Positions 1 through 12,300 of a stretch of 64,000 nucleotides of DNA are shown here, one piece after another; the first letter of the stretch is position 1, and every line of letters starts with the position of its first letter. The stretch is from Tenebrio molitor (Eukaryota > Arthropoda > Insecta > Coleoptera > Tenebrionidae). The notes under the pieces were generated by a model that did no database searches, was not told where the DNA came from, and was given only the letters and a program-made list of their open reading frames with translations. Position numbers and translations under genes: made by a program. The stretch lies in assembly GCF_963966145.1 (NCBI RefSeq), contig NC_091046.1:1736001-1800000 (forward strand). The letters run 5' to 3'.

Positions 1-1136
1 CTTCGATGAGGTCCCGTCTGAGAGGCCGACACCTTGCCCCATGAAAAATGCATCGAATCCGGCAGTCCCGCGGGATCCGGTCGAACACAACACCTACAAG
101 CGGCAACCTCGCCGTTACCGAAAATATATCAACAGGTCTATTACAGTAAAACCGTCGTTCGCCCCCATAATAGTGTTTTTATTCGGGGCGTAAACATCCC
201 GCATACGCGGCCAATTGCCGAATTTAAACCGACCGAGGAAATCATCGGCGACCGATCTCGTTAGCGAACCACCGGTGCAGCAGGAATGCGCCCGCGAGGT
301 CGCCTTATTTACGACCGCCTCGTAATTTCATTTACTACCCTTAAAATTTTATTTTTTCTCGTAAAGCCGGCGCAAATCGAGTCGGCTTATGATTAACAAT
401 CATTTTAAAACTGCAATTCGCGATTCAAATGCCCACCATTTTAATTCCTGCCGATCCTGCACTTTTACTGCCGATCTATTAATAGCTCCGCGCCAACAAC
501 AATCCCTCTCCCGCTGACTCCTGCTGAACATCGTTTCGCACCGATCCGGGACGCTCGTGCAACATTTAAATATCGATTCCGGATTCTTCACTTGATGGGT
601 CCGAATCTCGACTGTAATGAAATTCGATATGATCCGCGGACCTTTCCTGCGGAAGGACGCCCGCAGGGATTTCACCACGACAACCTGGACAAATGTATAC
701 AGCACAGGTGGCTTCTCAATAATGAAAACGCACCAGACCCGCACCGTGTACGACAAGGAGAGACTCCTAAATGGGACATCGTTTATTTATACCACTTCTT
801 TCCGCAGGAGAGGTACCTGTTGATAAATAACTAAAAGTCCTGCTCTTTTCTCTATTTACTTAAAGCGGACCGGAGTGCCATTGCAAAATTCACCAGAAAG
901 TTTCGTTCATTTCTGCAATTTAAAAATAAAAATAATTGGAAAAAAAAGAGTGTGTGCTTAAGACCGCACGACAGAAGTGAAAACTTCTATGACGCTCGTT
1001 ATTGATTTTAAGTAATACGTATTCTATAAATTATATTATTATAGATGATAGTACTTGGAGGAATAAGGAGCAAGGCATAAATAATTAATATTATTTAAAT
1101 CCAATGGTGTTTTTAAATAATCATCAAAAATCTGCA

Positions 1137-1845
1137 CTTTTCAATAGAAACTGCAAATACATCCGCTTTTAAAGGTAAACACTCTGGCAAAATTTGTGAG
1201 GTATTTATGTGTCAAGGCCGATTTAGATTGCAAAGGTGCTATTTGCTATATGCTATTTTGTTGTATATTTTTGCTAGTGTTGTAGTTTCATGCCTTCTGC
1301 CTTTTCATCTCCTATAAAACATTTTTCTAAACTTCATGTTTCTTGCTGTCCAATTTTAGTTTTTATCTGAAAATATTTGTATTAATCAATGCAATTAATT
1401 GAAAAGTCTTATTACGCTTAGTAATCCCCAGGTATTTTTCGCATTTCTCTAACTGACAAATGACCATTTCCTTCATTTTTCAATTCTATTGAGAATTGCA
1501 TGAGGTGATTTTGATTTTGAGGTGATCTGTACCTGGACATAACCCCACTTTTCAACAGAACACAGCATGAAACAGAGTAGATGGTCAAACATTGGGAGCA
1601 AGAATTCCAAATACTTGCCTTCCACAATTATTGCTGTCTTCTCAGCATTCAATCTTGTTTACCTTAACCTCACTTATATTAAATACTATCAAATATGAAT
1701 TTAATGCTCAGTGCGCAAGCGCTAGGGCTCGTTAACAATCAGAATAGCCCCTAATAAACATCTAAACTCTGAACTCTGTATTTTTCAATAGAAACTGCCA
1801 ATACGTCCGCTTTTAGAGGTAAACAGACCGGCAAAATTTGTGAGG
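1137..1845. repeat. Dispersed direct repeat pair, about 65 bp each
   Basis: The segments 1137-1201 and 1781-1845 are diverged direct copies. They share TTTTCAATAGAAACTGC, then a common CCGCTTTTA/AGGTAAAC block, and end in GGCAAAATTTGTGAGG. The 580 bp between them is not repeated. Probably two copies of a short dispersed repeat; family unknown. Confidence 0.6.
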
Positions 1846-3284
1846 TTAGGTTTCGATGTTTCAGTTTTATTTCTTAACGATGGTTTATTATATTATTTAT
1901 ATTGAACAGAACACAAGTATTCATAGCAATACCCTGTATTATGATAATTTGTCCATTCTCCTCTTCACATTTTGCTACACAAATTTTTCCAATAGATGAA
2001 TTGTTGAAGCCATATAATTGAGAATTACGTATTAAATCCTACATCCATCTGTAAATTTACAATATTTGTCGTGTCTTTATCGTTTATGCATAACTATACC
2101 GTGTGAACAACAATTAGGTAAGTATTGATTGAGTTGGCAATAAACTCTGGTGACTTTTGGTGACTTTTATGTCAACGAGAAAACCATTTTATTAATAAAA
2201 GAATACAAAAACCAAGACGTTTAAATATGAAATGTATACCAGCTGTCAATAGTGTCAATAAAACAAACCGAAATAGGTAAGTACAATTCACAGTCTTGAA
2301 AATTTCATCTAAAATTTTTTATTGGCAACTGAAACAGTTATTGTTGCTCACCCTGTATTATGTACAGCTTAAAGAAGTTTTCACTTCAGTAAGAAGGGGC
2401 CAGAAGTGGAGCGTTGAGAAGAATTCCTGTGAAAAGCGAATTGTTTTCGTTTTCAATTTGACAAAAAGGACTCCGTAGCGAAACCCGATAACCGCAGGCC
2501 GCAGAGGTCCTGCGTCGCAGGACAATCGTTGCGGCTCGAGTTTTTCAATTGTGAACGAACCGAGCGCGCCGCCCCCAAAAGCAGGAATCCCACCCGAGCC
2601 GGCGCCTGTCGGTGACGTTGATGGTTGTCGCCGTTAAATTTGGCCATATAGTAAACAATAAAAACAAATTAAATCTAGCAATAAATAACGCGGGTTAAAA
2701 TTCACATCGGGGGCGGCGGCCGTAAATCAGCGGAATCGGCGAGTGGCGGGTACAGTCGCGGTCAAAGCGAAGGCGCCGTCCGAGGAGCGGCGGTCGCTTT
2801 AAAGCGGACAAAAACCGTTTGATTTCTATAATTCAATTTGTCCGGGGGCGGCGACACAAAAACTCCCCTTCTCTTCCACATATAAAGTCGCGGCGAACAA
2901 ATTCAATTACGGCCATAATTTAGGCGAACCGAGGCCGTAAATTGTTTGTTAAATTAACAAAAAGTTTTGATGGCGGTATTATTTTCTAACCCGCCGCCTA
3001 ATCCTGCAAATGCGAGGAGGGTGGAAAAAATCCGACCGGCTAACCTGGGGCCAGGCTCGCACATAACGACCAGATCAATAGCACCTGTAAACGTAATCAT
3101 GCGAAACTTTCAGGGTCCAAATTAAATTACCCAGCTGCTGGCTGCCACTAACTAGCTTGCTTTGTGCTCCACGTTCGCCGCCATTATCGGACGAGACGAA
3201 AAAACAAACAACGAAGCGCCAGTTGTTGCACGCTGACACGGGGGCGGCGCGCGAACGGCGCAACAATTTAATAGCGCATGAGAT

Positions 3285-3789
3285 AGTGATGTAGAGATGT
3301 GATGAGTTTGTGATATCTCAAACTCCTCCCTCATTCTCCATCCTTGTCGGAAGATTGAAAAAATATTGCTAGATTTTTGTTTAGATTTGGACTCTTGAGA
3401 GTGAAATTGACTGGTGAGGTTGTGATTAATTTTTTTCCTTCCATAAAGAGACATCTGATTCTTCATTACCTTCTGGAAAGCGCAAATGCCATAAGTGATG
3501 TAGAGATGTGATGAGTTGGTGATCTCACATTCCCCATATTTGTCGGAAGATTGGAAAAATGTTGGTAATTTTTAGTTTAGATCTGGAGATCTAATTTAAA
3601 TGCAACAACTCACGAGTGAGATTGAGATGTGATCGTTACAAGGAATATGAAATTTAGATCTGGTTCGGTCTGCGTTTATTTAGAGAAAAATCGTTGCGAG
3701 TGAGATTGAGTTGTGAGTTTGTGATTAAATTTTCTCGTTCCCTAAAGAGACATCTGATTCCTTGATTAGCGTCTGGAGAGCGCAAATGC
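3285..3789. repeat. Imperfect tandem duplication, two units of about 206 and 296 bp
   Basis: Unit 1 (3285-3490) and unit 2 (3494-3789) both start AGTGATGTAGAGATGTGATG, share TTGTCGGAAGATTG and AAAGAGACATCTGATTC, and finish in GCGCAAATGC. Unit 2 is longer because of extra sequence in the middle that itself repeats a GAGTGAGATTGAG phrase. No coding potential is apparent. The divergence suggests an old local duplication. Confidence 0.65.
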
Positions 3790-5457
3790 GCTTCCAAATA
3801 GAACAGGAACGGCAGGCAGGAAGCAGGAATTGTGGTGCAAGCGTTGAAGACTTATTTTACAGTGTAGGAAGTTAAGAAATAGTCAAACTGAAATTCCTAT
3901 GGCGGAAGCTTTGCGCAACTTGGTGGTTTCCTGCGTGGGTCCTCCTTTTGTGCGATCGTATTCGCCAATTAAGCTCCGCTCCCACTTATCCGCATAAATT
4001 ATGCGTTTCCATTTGTGTGTGATTGTCATTCCCTCTCTGGATGCCACTTTCAAGTCGCTCTATAGATACTGTAAAATTTATGTCCCGCCAGATAAGTGAT
4101 TAAACTCCGCGTTTGACACAGAGACATGCATCATGCACCATATCCATTGAAATTAACCGAGCGCATTATCTATTACCGAACGTAATAAGCCGGCGCATTC
4201 ATTTCGATGCAGATTCGAATTGCATAGATCAATGCTTAGATTGGTTTGTCCGAAATATAATTGGTTTTTTATTAATAACTCAACGCGAACACTATCTCAC
4301 GGTCCGCAGGATTCAATTAAAATGTGACGGCGATATTTATTACCGCCCCCGAACCGATCCAAACTGATTATCCGCGTAACGAGGGCGTAATTGCGGCGCA
4401 AAATCAAAAGCTCCATTCGTTTTTGGTCGACGCAAAGACGAGTCGGAGGACGAAGGAGCAAAACAGAAATCGTCGACGCATCGGCGCGTTTCCGTACGTG
4501 CGAGCCGCCACAGGTAGCTCCGGGAAATTGGCTGGGGGCTCGTTGGGGTCGGGGTGTGGGAGGCCCCGGTACGTGATGGACTTGCGGAGAAATACGGCAT
4601 TGTAAATCACTGCTGCTATCTGGATAACGCGCGTGCCAACCTCTATCAGATGACCTGCGTGATCCTTCGTGATGGATTTACCACTAGCTCTACTCCCACA
4701 CGCCGCCACGACTTGACTCCGCTAATGAGAAATTACGCCGAACGAGGGGAGAAGGATCGAACTGTTCGCCCATTTCCTCCAGCTCCTCCACCGACGATTC
4801 TTTGACAGTTCTTCCGTTCACAAACAATTGACTACTTGACAGTTCTTCCTCACGTCAAATTTTAATAACCATAAAAACTGTACGTCCTCCAAGCGTCGAT
4901 CTTGGTCGCTCTTATTACAAAATTATCTCAAAAGAAACGAATCGACTTGCGCGACTAGAAAAAGCTACGTCGTGAATTGGCCCCACATTTCGGGATTCCG
5001 ACTTTTATGGAAATTGCCACCTAACCTACAAAAAGTACGCTTTTCTTGATTTTTCCACGAAATGCAACATCGATAAAATTGAACCTCTCGATTGATCACT
5101 TCTGACGACATCGGTGGTTCTTCATGCGAAGCAAAGCTGCTTTTACGTCCCCCACCTACGCGAAAGTCGGAGGTCACAAATCATTAATCCCATTTGACAC
5201 CCCCTCTATTGATCAAGTTTATTCTACAAGGTGGAGTATTATTACATACACCTGTTGATTTAAGACATTTTAATGGTGAATATTCAACAGGTATGCAATT
5301 AAATCCCATCGAGTGTGGACGAGGGCCCCAAACAAACAGTCGTGGTACGTATTAAATTTATTTTATTAAATTTATTTCCATTGGCAACTGAGTTAACTTA
5401 GGAAAAAATAGTCCTCGTCGCAAATTAAAACCGACAACTACACAAACAAAGCAAAAT

Positions 5458-8008
5458 TTACGCTTGCGACTTCTGCGGCTGCGGCTCGGTGGTTTTCTCC
5501 CTGTTCCACTCCTTCAAGCCTTCTGGCAGCGTCGTGTCCTCCTCCAGCGATCCCGTCCCCTCCACGAACTCCTCGTACGTGGACTTTTCGGGGAACGGCC
5601 TCTTGCCCAGCAGCTCGATCATGTCGTCTCTGCTGATGATCTCCTGCTTCAGCAACCTCTCTGCCACGACGGCCACTTTGTCCTTGTGCTCGGTCAACAA
5701 GGAGGTGGTCCTCTTGTGCGCCTGGTCGATCAGATTCCTGACTTCGACGTCGATCATCTGGGCCGTGCTCTCCGAGTACGGCTTCTCCAGCATCATCTCC
5801 CCCTCGCGGGGCATGTCGAAGCTGACGTTTCCGACTTTATCGTTCATGCCGTAGTGCACCACTTGGGCGTAGGCGCTCTGGGTGACCTTCTTCAGGTCGT
5901 CCTGGGCCCCCGTCGTGATCCTGTTGAAGAACAGCTCCTCCGAGACTCGGCCCCCGAGCGTCATGCACATCCGGTCGAAGAGCTGCTCTTTCGTGTACAA
6001 GTACTGGTCTTTGGGGAGGTACTGAGCGTAGCCCAGGCCCTTGCCTCGCGGGATGATCGACACCTTGAGCAGCGGGTCCGCGTACTGGAGGAACCAGCCG
6101 GCGACTGCGTGCCCCGCCTCGTGGTACGCGACCGTCTTCTTCTCTTCTGGGGACAGCACGTTCGTTTTTTTCTCCATGCCCGCGACCACGCGCTCGATCG
6201 CCTGCTCGAAGTGCTTCATGTTGATCGAGTCGTTCAGGTCCCGCGCGGCGATCAGCGCCGCCTCGTTGCACACGTTGGCGATGTCGGCGCCGGTGAATCC
6301 CGGCGTCAAGGCCGCCATCTTCCTGCCGAGGTCGTTCTTGTCCAGAGTGGTCTTCAGGGGGCCCAGGTGGACCCGGAAGATGCTGGCGCGCCCCTTGATG
6401 TCGGGGGCGGGGACGAAGATCTGCCGGTCGAAGCGGCCCGGCCTCAACAAGGCCTTGTCGAGGATGTCTATCCTGTTGGTGGCGGCCAAGACCACCACGT
6501 TGGTCGTGGTGTTGAAGCCGTCCATCTCCACCAGGAGCTGATTCAGTGTGTTCTCCTGCTCGGAGTGGCCCCCGAAGCTGCGGCCCCCGCGTTTCCGCCC
6601 CACCGCGTCGATCTCATCTATGAAAAGAATGCAGGGGGCGTGCTTGCGAGCCATCGAGAACAAGTCTCGCACCCTGGAGGGGCCCACTCCCACGAACATC
6701 TCCAAGAACTCTGACCCAGAGACTGTTATGAAGGGGACGTTGGCTTCGCCGGCGGTCGCCTTCGCCAAAAGAGTCTTTCCGGTGCCAGGAGGACCTGGCC
6801 AACAACAACAAACAATCCCGACAATTCGAATTTGGCGCCACACCGCCCGCCACCTGTCGGTCGATCTCTGACTCACCTGTGAGCATGGCGCCTTTCGGGA
6901 TCTTCGCCCCAAGGTCAATGTACTGCTGAGGATTCTTCAAAAAGTTGACGAATTCCATTATTTCGATTTTGGCCTCTTCGCAGCCGGCCACGTCCCTGCA
7001 AAAAACTCGATAGAAACCGGACCGTGTGACGGCAACGACACCGACTTGAATCTGACCCCGATATCGTTGGAGTTGATCAGTTTGGCGGTGCTTTCCATGA
7101 CGCCGCCGAAGAGGCCGCCCCCGCGGCGTCCTTTCTTGCCGCCCATCATCTCGGCAGATCGTCTCATCATGTAGATCAGAAACCCGATCACCAGGAGAGT
7201 GGGGAGGATGCCCGACAGACTGGCGGCTTCCACTTCAGTCTTGTAGATCACCGGGAGGAAGTTCGGAGGCTCGATGTTCATCTCGATTTGGGCGTTTTCC
7301 AAGTTTCGTTCGAAGGAATCGACGCTGCCGATGTTGAACCACACGAAATTCTGCAAAAGGTGAGTGAGATGCGTCCCAATGGTCCACACAAGACACTTAC
7401 GGCACCGTCGATGGTATTGCCGGGTAAGAGTCTGACTCGCACCCATTTCTTATTGACAACTTCTAATTTTTCGACGATTCCTCGCGCTAAATAACTATGT
7501 ACAAACTCTTTCCACCCGATTTCCTTGTACCCCATCTCCCACAGGGTCACTGTGGCCAGGAACGCAATGGCGGCGCCAGCGCCCAATATGTACCACTTGT
7601 CTCGGTCGCCATCGCCAAACGGCTTGCCGCCGCTCCCGCTACGATTCAAATTGGTACAAAAAAAAGTACAACATCTGGGACTTACCCCCTTCCGGTTCCG
7701 CCAAATAGCCCAAACGACCACTGGTCGTACGATTTCGAACCGCCGGGCGGGGTCGTGGTCGATTTCGGGGGCGGCTTCGGTTGCTCCTGCTTGGCATCCT
7801 TCCCTTTAGTTTCTTTGGCCTCCTTCTGGGGTTCGGTTTTCGCGTCTTTTCCTTTCTGTTTGGAGCCCGGTTCGAAGTACTTCTCGAACCCTTTGGGGGG
7901 CTTCTCGCAAAAGACTCTCCACTGGTTCAGTACGGTTCGAAACGTTGAATTATTCTGCAAATGCGGCGGTGACAAGAGGTTGCGCAGGTTATGTACCCAT
8001 TTCGTCAT
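5458..8008 (-). CDS. AFG3L2: AFG3L2-like mitochondrial m-AAA protease
   Basis: ATP-dependent zinc metalloprotease of the mitochondrial inner membrane, which degrades misfolded membrane proteins and processes matrix substrates. Exons on the minus strand: 8008-7686, 7638-7401, 7350-7046, 6995-6877, 6794-5458; the joined frame gives 773 residues against about 797 for human AFG3L2. The basic, acid-poor N-terminus suits a mitochondrial presequence. A low-complexity Lys/Pro stretch follows, then two membrane segments (WYILGAGAAIAFLATVTLWE and about SLSGILPTLLVIGFLIYMM). The AAA module has Walker A GPPGTGKT, which spans the exon 4/5 junction, Walker B ILFIDEID and the arginine-finger region LLRPGRFDRQ. 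The M41 protease motif HEAGH lies near residue 555. The third donor is an unusual GTCGGT, but it restores RFK-DVAGCEEAK exactly. Closer to AFG3L2 than to paraplegin on overall layout; assignment between the two is an inference. Confidence 0.95.
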
Positions 8009-9319
8009 ACTTTGCTTACGTTATGGTTGCATTGTCTTAGGTTTCTGAATAGCAATTTTTCTAATTTTCTGGTGCTACTAATGAGACGATATGCCATAGC
8101 AATTTGATGGGAATGGAAATTATTTATATCACATAACTAACCTCACACTTAAATTTTATTTGACAAGATGATTTGTGAATTTAGGTTGGTAACGCGATTC
8201 GCAGCCGGTGCTGGGCAAAAGTTTGTTCGTTTGGCGTAACAGACATCAAATCTACTACGACGTCACGATTTTTTCCAAATTGAGCCAACTTTCAAAAATA
8301 TAATTGAGTTATCTGAATCTGAAAAATCAGTAATCTTCAAACTCCTAGAAAAACGCCGTCGTATTTTTTACCCAGAATATTCGACTGGACAGTGCACACA
8401 TCAGAACAGAGGCAGAAGAGTATCAAAAAACCAAAGGAACAGTGATTATATCAAGGGCCGCTTGGACATTCCTGTTTATTGACACGAAGTAATAATTACT
8501 CAGACTGCAAAAAAAGATAATATTGGAAGGGCCAAAAATTGTAAGGATCAGATCTGTATAAAATTTGAAGAAATACATTATTGTAATATTTGAATATTTT
8601 TTAACAAATACCAACGCACTTTTGCATGAGAAAAATCCCTAAATTCAACTTGACCGCTGAAAATTTCCCAAAGACCACTCACCAAGAAAATAATGGAGTA
8701 TAATACAGGAGCATTATAAATTATTGTACCATCGTAGTAGATGTTGGTGGCTTAGTTGAATGTGCCGCAAGCTTGATAACATGAGTGAGACTAGTTTCGC
8801 CGATAGGTGGCGCGACTGGCGGTAGTGGAAATCTGTCTAACGCTGCGAAGCTAGCGGTACATCCAAAATTTGTGTTGTCACATCTGCACGACCCCTCTTT
8901 ACCATGCTAAAGTGGCCATTCTGATGGGGATTTGGGTCATAATTGAAAGATCGTTGCTATCAAACATTATTTAATGATTTAATAAAAATGTAGGTACAAG
9001 TTAATTAGATGTCTATATCTTTACAAGTAAAAAACAAATCAATTGGTTTAAAAAGTCAAGTATTGCATTGATCCTTGCATATAACTAAACAATAGTAATA
9101 GTACACGTAATACTCACACATTAGCAATATTAACAACAATATTACAAAATTTTAAACAATTGTTCAAAAAATAAAAAACAATAAACAGCGAAATTTCAAC
9201 AACCAGGTGTCTTGTGCAAAATGGCGCCAAATCGACAATAACTTAAGTTTCTTAACCTAAAAACCGAATACCACCTTGGAGATTGTCTTAAATTAGATCC
9301 CAAAAAATCCTAAAGAAGT
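8009..9319. other. Intergenic region between AFG3L2 and CPT1
   Basis: AT-rich DNA holding the AFG3L2 promoter side (just above 8008) and the probable 3' UTR of CPT1 (below 9320). I see no exon, tRNA or clear transposon in it. Confidence 0.5.
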
Positions 9320-12300
9320 TTACTTGCTGCCGTTGTGAGATTGATAGTCTATGTAGAGCGCCTTCATGTCCGCCAGCGCCTTTTCTATTTCCTTGGCGAA
9401 CCGGTGGCAGTCCTGCAAAACAAACGTCACAAAAATGTTCTCGGTAATCCCGCACGATGCCGTACCGTTTTGGTGCTGCACCTCTTGTTGGATATGTGGA
9501 AGAAGAGCATGTCCTCGCCGGCAATGATGTACGAGACGCCGTACCCGTCGTCGGCCACCGGACCGAAGCCGCCCCCGGCGGATATGCACTTGGGGAACTT
9601 GCTGAGATCCATCCGGCCCGTCTGGCCGTGCGGCGTCTGCGACGTGGACAGCCGCCACGGCTCGCTGAGCACCTTCTGGAGGAAGGGCGAATCCACTTCC
9701 AGGTACTTCGACACCACGTAGAGGCAGAAGAGGTGGCGGTCGATGCCCTTGCCGCACATGGCGTCCTGGTAGCCCATCTAAATCAAGCACGTTGTAGTCT
9801 CCGAGTCGGCGCCTCGACCGTCGCCTACCTGGTGTCTGTGACACGCCTGTTTCAACAGCTCCACTCGCTCTTCGGTGGTGGTGCTGCTGTCGTCCATGGC
9901 TTTCACCCACCTGGAGGATTCTATGGTGCAAGGACGCACCGTCTCCGTGCGTCCCTCTCTGAACAACCTGGTCATGCTGGCCTCGTAGGTCAGGCTGAAC
10001 CTACCGGCGTCCCTGTAATACGCCAGCTGGAGCGCCATCTGGAGGTAGGCGTCGGGGCTGAGCTTGCACCGCTTGATGAAACCCTTGCCGTAGTTGTCGT
10101 GGACGTAGATACGCAAGTCGATGTCGTCGATCAGACTCGTCACCACCTTCATGCTCTTCTCGATGGCCTCCTGGCACTCGGATTTGATGTCCCAGTTGAG
10201 GCGGATCGGGGCTGGCGGGACGATTTCAGGCTTGCCAATGGTGTTGCCGTTCTCATCGTATCTACACACGCAGGGACAATCAGCATCGTCACTTTTCAGC
10301 TTGGCAAAACTACAAACGTGCACTCCCAAGTTCACACATGACAGCTGACGTGACGTCATTGGGTTGGTTAAGACGACCAAAAAACGTCCACGCTAAGCTA
10401 GGACAGGCATTCAAAAGCAGTCATGCAAGAGTTAGTGCGGCTGGAATGTGGTAAGTGTCGTGTATTGAGAATCAAATTACCGTTCAGTACGCTCCTCAAG
10501 AAACAGATGCTCCCATAAATGAACAACAACGGCTGCGTCAGCCCTAGGGTCAGGCGGAAACAAAGAAACAAAGTTAGGTCCACACCCACTAACGTAGAAA
10601 AGCGTAGGTACACGCGGAAAGAGACAGAACTAAGTAAAAATGATGAAGTGGGACACAGCAGCGGGCTCCATTCATCTAAAAATTATTTACATGTTGACTC
10701 TGTTTATTACCGATTCTCGAGGATCTGGGTCGTTATCACCCACTCCCACACGTGAGAAGTCACAGCTGCGTCAGCCCTACAAAACGACAATGGCACACGA
10801 TGAATTGAAAAAGTTGACACACAAAGTAAATAAAGACACAATCCCAAAATGTTCTTTATTCATTGCAAACAACAAATTATATTCTCAGCTGTCAACGTGA
10901 CAGTGATGCCAACTTGACAGCCTCCTCGCATTTCTTTTGGTTCATTTCGGCGAAAGTAATTAAAAAAACGAAATTCTATTGATAGCGAACTTAAATAATC
11001 ATTTTCTCGGTCATAAACACAAGGTTCTGCACTTCTCTACATTTCAGTTTTTTCGTGACTGACGTTTCTCATAACCTGAAAAAACTCGCCGATAAAAATT
11101 GAAATTTTTCACATTTTTTGAGCTAATCGAATTTGTACGACGTACCCGACCCGCAAAATCATCACTTCGCCAACATCCAAAAACCATTCGAGCAATTTCA
11201 GCTCCTGTAAAAGACGTTTCTTTTAATTTTGCATAAACAAAGGACTCTCCAATTGTCCGTTTTCTGTAACGCGCTTATTCGTGAGAAGTGCTCAAGTACA
11301 TTTACGAAATCTGTGTGTCAGAATAAAATCGCACAACATAAAACTGTCGTGTCTTGTAACAGTGTCAAAAGTCACGTCGGTGCTTTATTCAGCGGCGATA
11401 AATATTACTTTTTTGTTCACGTTAAAGGTCAGCTGAATGAAAAACTGAACCGATGAAAAACCAATCAACTCACCACGAGTGTTCCGCATTGAAGCCGATC
11501 TACAACAAAAACGAAAAATCACAAAAACGAAAAAGAAAAACTCCGAGCAACGCACCCGTCCATTGTTCGCAATGCACAACGTGAACGACTTGTCGAACCA
11601 TCGATTGTAACCGGTGCCGTGGAGCAGAATCTTGCCGTAGTTATCCAGTTTATCGGGCTTTTGCTGAAACCAAAACTGTCAACGGGACTGTCTAACGATC
11701 GAGACGGATACCACACCATATCGAATTCGTAAGGGAAGTCGTCCAAGACCACGACGAAAGCGGCTTTCTCTATGACGTCCAAAGAAGTCTTGTTGATGCC
11801 CTTGCTGAAGAACATGCGTCTGACGTTGGCCCAGTGGGTCCTCTCGCCGGCAGTCAGGGCCGCCAGACGTTCCTCGCCCGGCAGAGGCTCCGTTTTGTCC
11901 TCCAAGATTTGTTGGATTTGACTGAAACAAATCAGTTTTAAGAAAGTTCTGTTGCACAATATATGCAAATAACAAAAGTAAATTTTGAATATAAAATAAT
12001 GCTCGAGTCGTTAACATTTATTGGATCAAAAACCGCGTCGTTAATATTGTAATCGCGTCGCGCAATTACTTTTTGTAATATAAAACATAATTGATGCATT
12101 TAAAGCATATTATGTAGTAACAAGTCCACGGTGTTTTTATCGACTCACTGATAATCGACCAAGCAGAAATAAAATTTATCTTTTCACACATCTCAATCAA
12201 AATTCGAAACAATGACAGTCACGGGCATGTGTCGCCAAGTGCTGCCAACTGTAACACACCACGACCCTAGCTTTTTTACTAAAAAAATTCCGAATGAAAT

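Larger units (their letters stand above)
1..5457. other. Gene-free stretch, no coding exon recognised
   Basis: I find no open frame here that resembles a known protein or keeps a frame across plausible splice sites. Base composition is patchy: GC-rich blocks near 2460-3260 and 4320-4800 are set in AT-rich DNA and could be distal promoter or 5' exon material of a gene outside the window. Two internal duplications are listed separately. Next to the AFG3L2-like gene, 5345-5390 carries TTTATT on the plus strand, that is AATAAA on the minus strand, a plausible poly(A) signal for that gene. Confidence 0.5.

Noticed and set aside
4340..4709. Overlapping open frames in a GC-rich block
   Set aside because: Frames exist on both strands with no known domain and no supporting splice structure; left as gene-free.
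5464..6714. 416-codon open frame on the plus strand
   Set aside because: It is the antisense of the GC-rich last AFG3L2 exon; it has no family resemblance and disappears outside the exon.
9457..10341. Long plus-strand open frame
   Set aside because: It runs antisense across CPT1 exons 9 and 10 and the intron between them, in GC-rich coding DNA.
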